Below, piece after piece: positions 61,935-64,000 of a DNA stretch of 64,000 bases. A model generated the notes under the pieces. The model was not told the origin of the DNA, did no database searches, and was given only the letters and a program-made list of their open reading frames with translations. The position numbers and the translations under genes were made by a program. Numbering within the stretch: position 1 is the stretch's first letter; each line of letters begins with the position of its first letter. This stretch comes from Phytoactinopolyspora halotolerans (lineage in GTDB: Bacteria; Actinomycetota; Actinomycetes; Jiangellales; Jiangellaceae), in assembly GCF_010550675.1 (NCBI RefSeq), contig NZ_JAAGOA010000026.1:1-64000 (forward strand), read 5' to 3'.

Positions 61935-62402
61935 TCAGGCCGCGAACGGCTCGCCGCATATAAGGCAGTGGATGTGGCCGGTTGAGTCTTCGGGCACCTT
62001 GACCGGCTCATTGGGATGGCACGGCGGTTCGACGATGACCATGTCATCGGGTTCGTGGAGAGGTTCGGGCGTGGGCAAGTCGAGGCTGAAGTTGCGGTTT
62101 GGCTTGAACTCGATGTTCTTCGCCCCCTTGAACATGTCCGCCATAGAGTCCTGGACGATCTGATCGATCTGTGGACCAGCCATCCCTTGGGCGTGATCTA
62201 GCTGCGCCGGTGTCCACCACGAGTCCGTATCCGCAGATACGCCACACAACGGGCAGAAATACTGGTCCGCCAATTCAGCATCCGTGTCGCCCTCATCGTG
62301 GCTGAACCACTTGAACTCTCTTTCGCATGTCGGGCACTCTCGGCGCAGGAAGCCGTCCGAGTCGAGGGGAAGGCTTACAGATACCCGGATCTCGTCATCC
62401 AT
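61935..62402 (-). CDS. Zinc-ribbon protein paired with the TIR effector
   Basis: A 155-residue protein I cannot assign to a named family. It has three Cys pairs: RRECPTCEREFKWF, YFCPLCGVSAD and IHCLICGEPF, which could form one zinc ribbon plus a C-terminal knuckle. Between them SWWTPAQLDHAQGMAGPQID and a long helix lie, then an acidic Pro-rich stretch. The start is four bases after the TIR gene stop, so they are co-transcribed. It may be a sensor, adaptor or regulator of the TIR protein. Confidence 0.65.
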   Translation of the reverse strand: MDDEIRVSVSLPLDSDGFLRRECPTCEREFKWFSHDEGDTDAELADQYFCPLCGVSADTDSWWTPAQLDHAQGMAGPQIDQIVQDSMADMFKGAKNIEFKPNRNFSLDLPTPEPLHEPDDMVIVEPPCHPNEPVKVPEDSTGHIHCLICGEPFAA

Positions 62403-62406
62403 CGGA

Positions 62407-63342
62407 TCATCCGTTCACATCGAGGAACACATCTTGCGAGAATCGCTCGCCGCTCTCTGTGCGGGCAGTGATCGTCAGGTCGAAGGCACTCTTGAGATGA
62501 GATCCCCCGAAGAACCGGTTCTGATTCATGGCATCAACGGTCACGTACTTGCCTTCGCCGGGGATTTTGTCAATGACGTCAACTCGTTGGAGGTCGAGGG
62601 CTGTTTCAGCGGGCGCGGACAGGGCGACCTCGTAAGCCGTCTCAGTTCCTCGGTTGATGATCTGGAGCTTTCCCAGCTTGTTGCCGCCCTGATCCAGGTA
62701 CTTGACATCGAAGTCGATCGCTGACCGCGTACGGCCCGTGCTCGGCACACGTCGACCAAGTGGTAGCCCATCGCCCGGCGGCGGTGGAGCGGTGAAATCC
62801 CCTGTGGACTGCCAATCGGTGCCGTTCAAGTCGACGGGGCATCCGGCCGTCTTTAGCCGGGCGGCCAGAGCCTGACGCTGGGCAACGTTGTCGGACAGGC
62901 GTACGGTGTGCCGGCCAGCCACGTCGCTGAAGGGGCGGACAGTTCCTACTTCGACCAGGACGGTTCGGTCGGGACTTCGTCCCAGCGCCATACCCGCTTC
63001 GAAGAGCACGTTCGGACGAGCCTGTGCCGCCGCATGAATGTCTGGATCATCCTCGCCGTGCCCGTAGCGGGGCTGGAGGTATGCCACCTCGTCAGGAGTC
63101 ATAAGGACAACAACAGCCTGTGCATGAGTGAACGCCGCATCGAGGATCTCGCCGATGTACGGAGAGCCTTTTCCGGTGAGTTCGACGGCGCGTGTCCACT
63201 CCATCGGCTTGAGATCGATGCTGCGGAGGAAGTCGAACAGTGCTTTCCTCAGCGCTTCATTGCGTCCGTGAACCACGAAAACGCTCCGCTTGTCGATCTT
63301 CGTGATCAGTTCAGCGGCTGTGCCGTCGTTGGTAGTGGCCAT
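62407..63342 (-). CDS. TIR-like nucleotide-binding effector (CAP12/Pycsar-type TIR)
   Basis: A 311-residue protein. Residues 15-150 form the TIR-like domain of predicted nucleotide-binding proteins: KRSVFVVHGRNEALRKALFD, AQAVVVLMTPDE, and PNVLFEAGMALGRSPDRTVL, where the Glu of FEAGMALG is the expected catalytic residue for NAD cleavage. In known systems this domain is fused to STING or a cyclic-nucleotide sensor. Here the C-terminal part (about 205-311) looks like a beta sandwich instead (KLGKLQIINRGTETAYEVAL). I start at ATG 63342, with GGAAG upstream. No cyclase gene is nearby. Confidence 0.75.
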   Translation of the reverse strand: MATTNDGTAAELITKIDKRSVFVVHGRNEALRKALFDFLRSIDLKPMEWTRAVELTGKGSPYIGEILDAAFTHAQAVVVLMTPDEVAYLQPRYGHGEDDPDIHAAAQARPNVLFEAGMALGRSPDRTVLVEVGTVRPFSDVAGRHTVRLSDNVAQRQALAARLKTAGCPVDLNGTDWQSTGDFTAPPPPGDGLPLGRRVPSTGRTRSAIDFDVKYLDQGGNKLGKLQIINRGTETAYEVALSAPAETALDLQRVDVIDKIPGEGKYVTVDAMNQNRFFGGSHLKSAFDLTITARTESGERFSQDVFLDVNG

Positions 63343-63494
63343 GTCTTCGCTTCCGTCGAGAGATCGCCCGTGTTGGTCTCGCGATGAGACCGCAACAACC
63401 ATAGCTGTCGGCCCCGACAGAATTGTGGCGACCGATATCGGCTGCCTCTGATACCACGGCGGACGGCGTGCGAATGTAGACCGCTGGGCATCTT

Positions 63495-63512
63495 GCGGAC
63501 TGTGTGCGGACT
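63495..63512. repeat. Arm-type repeat pair at the element's right inner end
   Basis: GCGGACT starts at 63495 and 63506, 11 bases apart, about 60 bases inside the right att site. It matches the pair at 49824/49835 inside the left end and is a likely integrase arm site. Confidence 0.55.
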
Positions 63513-63527
63513 GCGGCGGATATGAGG

Positions 63528-63555
63528 AGAGGCCCATCGGAATCGATGAGCCTCT
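63528..63555 (-). terminator. Hairpin 3' of tRNA-Asp, supplied by the element
   Basis: AGAGGCCCATCG (63528-63539) and CGATGAGCCTCT (63544-63555) pair at 11 of 12 positions with a four-base loop, 15 bases past the tRNA-Asp CCA. It is similar but not identical to the hairpin next to the left att site. The element seems to carry its own terminator for the restored tRNA. Confidence 0.6.
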
Positions 63556-63570
63556 GACCTGCGGTGATGC

Positions 63571-63648
63571 TGGCGGTCCTGACGGGACTTGAACCCGCGA
63601 CCTCCGCCTTGACAGGGCGGCGAGCACTCCAGACTGCTCCACAGGACC
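63571..63648 (-). tRNA. tRNA-Asp (GTC), restored by the integrated element
   Basis: A complete cloverleaf on the minus strand: acceptor GGTCCTG with CAGGACC, anticodon stem CCGCC/GGCGG, loop CTGTCAA with anticodon GTC, T arm GCGGG/CCCGT and encoded CCA. The 3' 49 bases are exactly duplicated at 49671-49719. The 5' part is chromosomal and the 3' part came with the element. Confidence 0.95.
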
Positions 63649-63705
63649 TTGCTTGCATGCATGTGACTGCCGCCCCAGTATGTCATGCCACTGAGAGGCA
63701 CCCAG

Positions 63706-63778
63706 CATCCCCAACGGGATTCGAACCCGCGTTGCCGCCTTGAAAGGGCGGAGTCCTAGGCCGCTAGACGATGGGGAC
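63706..63778 (-). tRNA. tRNA-Glu (TTC)
   Basis: A complete cloverleaf: acceptor GTCCCCA with TGGGGAT, anticodon stem CCGCC/GGCGG, loop CTTTCAA with anticodon TTC, T arm GCGGGTTCGAATCCCGT. CCA is not encoded. It lies 57 bases upstream of tRNA-Asp on the same strand, forming a Glu-Asp tRNA cluster. Confidence 0.95.
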
Positions 63779-63911
63779 TAGCCCATTGACGATGTGGCCC
63801 TTGGCTCATCGCCGTCGGGGACTCATGAATCATAGGATGCCGAGGCGCGGAAATCCAAACCGACAGCGTACGGGCCTGCGACCAGGGATTTCGCCTGTTC
63901 AGCGGCTCGGC

Positions 63912-64000
63912 TCACGGGCTGGGGTCCGGGTTCGGCTCGGTCGTGTTCTCGGCTTGGTCCTCGTTCGGCGTCGGAGTCGGGGTCGGGGTCGGGAGCTCGA
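63912..64000 (-). CDS. C-terminal tail of a Pro/Thr-rich protein (partial)
   Basis: The minus strand from the window edge is open and reads ELPTPTPTPTPNEDQAENTT, then EPNPDPSP and a TGA (63912-63914). The PT repeats and acidic end suggest a linker or tail of a larger protein upstream of the tRNAs. Nothing more can be said from the fragment. Confidence 0.5.
   Translation of the reverse strand, partial: ELPTPTPTPTPNEDQAENTTEPNPDPSP

Larger units (their letters stand above)
49671..63619. mobile_element. Integrative (mobilizable) element in tRNA-Asp, about 13.9 kb
   Basis: The region is bounded by an exact 49-bp direct repeat of the tRNA-Asp 3' part, with the intact tRNA at the right end. Inside are a tyrosine integrase (60622-61764), an excisionase-like HTH gene, a MobF relaxase-helicase and coupled small regulatory genes. 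No T4SS, coupling ATPase, FtsK-like TraB or replication initiator is visible, so transfer would need helper functions. Cargo: IF2N-ATPase/HEPN pair, AbiEii-type pair and TIR/zinc-ribbon pair. Part of the left end has lower GC than the flanks, a sign of transfer. Confidence 0.88.

Overview
This 64 kb window is high-GC DNA from an actinobacterium. The signs are a class E sortase, a BTAD/NB-ARC/TPR (AfsR-type) regulator, a Clp_N-type ClpC paralogue, a DUF3152 protein, Tat-type lipoprotein export, a CopD-CtaG fusion and many GTG starts. There is no rRNA operon, so I do not name a genus; a Jiangella-like or related soil or halotolerant lineage would fit but is not shown.

Layout. 0-4.4 kb is an accessory stretch beside a tRNA-Phe gene: the tail of an IS630-type transposase, a methyltransferase-like gene, a VOC protein, a nitrilase-fold protein that has lost catalytic residues, an acetyltransferase, a toxin-antitoxin-like pair and a decayed reading frame. 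4.5-23.8 kb is mostly housekeeping: copper handling (CopC, CopD-CtaG), sortase E, PepE, DUF3152, a FAD disulfide reductase, an epimerase, a ClpC-like ATPase, a TetR-controlled DrrAB-type ABC exporter, a VOC-ArsR-SRPBCC operon, a lone cysteine desulfurase with a leader ORF, and a MerR-thioredoxin pair. 23.9-37.9 kb is a carbohydrate locus: two tandem paralogous clan GH-A-like proteins, a LacI repressor, two formylglycine sulfatases, a sugar ABC importer, a GH51 arabinofuranosidase and a GH2 enzyme. Three near-identical LacI-type operators tie it together, and the gene set suggests a sulfated arabinose/galactose-containing glycan. 38-42.4 kb is a four-gene operon (YihT/LacD-type aldolase, DeoR repressor, tartrate/isopropylmalate-type dehydrogenase, aldehyde dehydrogenase) that could be sulfosugar or sugar-acid catabolism. 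42.7-49.5 kb has two more toxin-antitoxin-like modules, a phosphotransferase, a DinB/DUF664 protein and the AfsR-like regulator.

49.7-63.6 kb is an integrated mobile element of about 13.9 kb in the 3' part of a tRNA-Asp gene. It is bounded by an exact 49-bp direct repeat and carries a tyrosine integrase, an excisionase-like HTH protein, a MobF relaxase-helicase and a translationally coupled run of small regulatory genes, but no type IV secretion or FtsK-type transfer genes. It is therefore best described as an integrative mobilizable element. Its cargo is defence-like: (1) an IF2-N domain fused to a P-loop ATPase, coupled to a HEPN protein with an R-x4-H RNase-type motif; (2) a TIR-like nucleotide-binding effector followed by a three-pair zinc-ribbon protein; (3) an AbiEii-type nucleotidyltransferase toxin with a small partner. 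The first two are the best candidates in the window for undescribed systems. Left of the element, a VapBC45-like pair and a second set of arm-type repeats suggest the remains of an earlier tandem insertion. The window ends with tRNA-Asp, tRNA-Glu and the tail of a Pro/Thr-rich protein.
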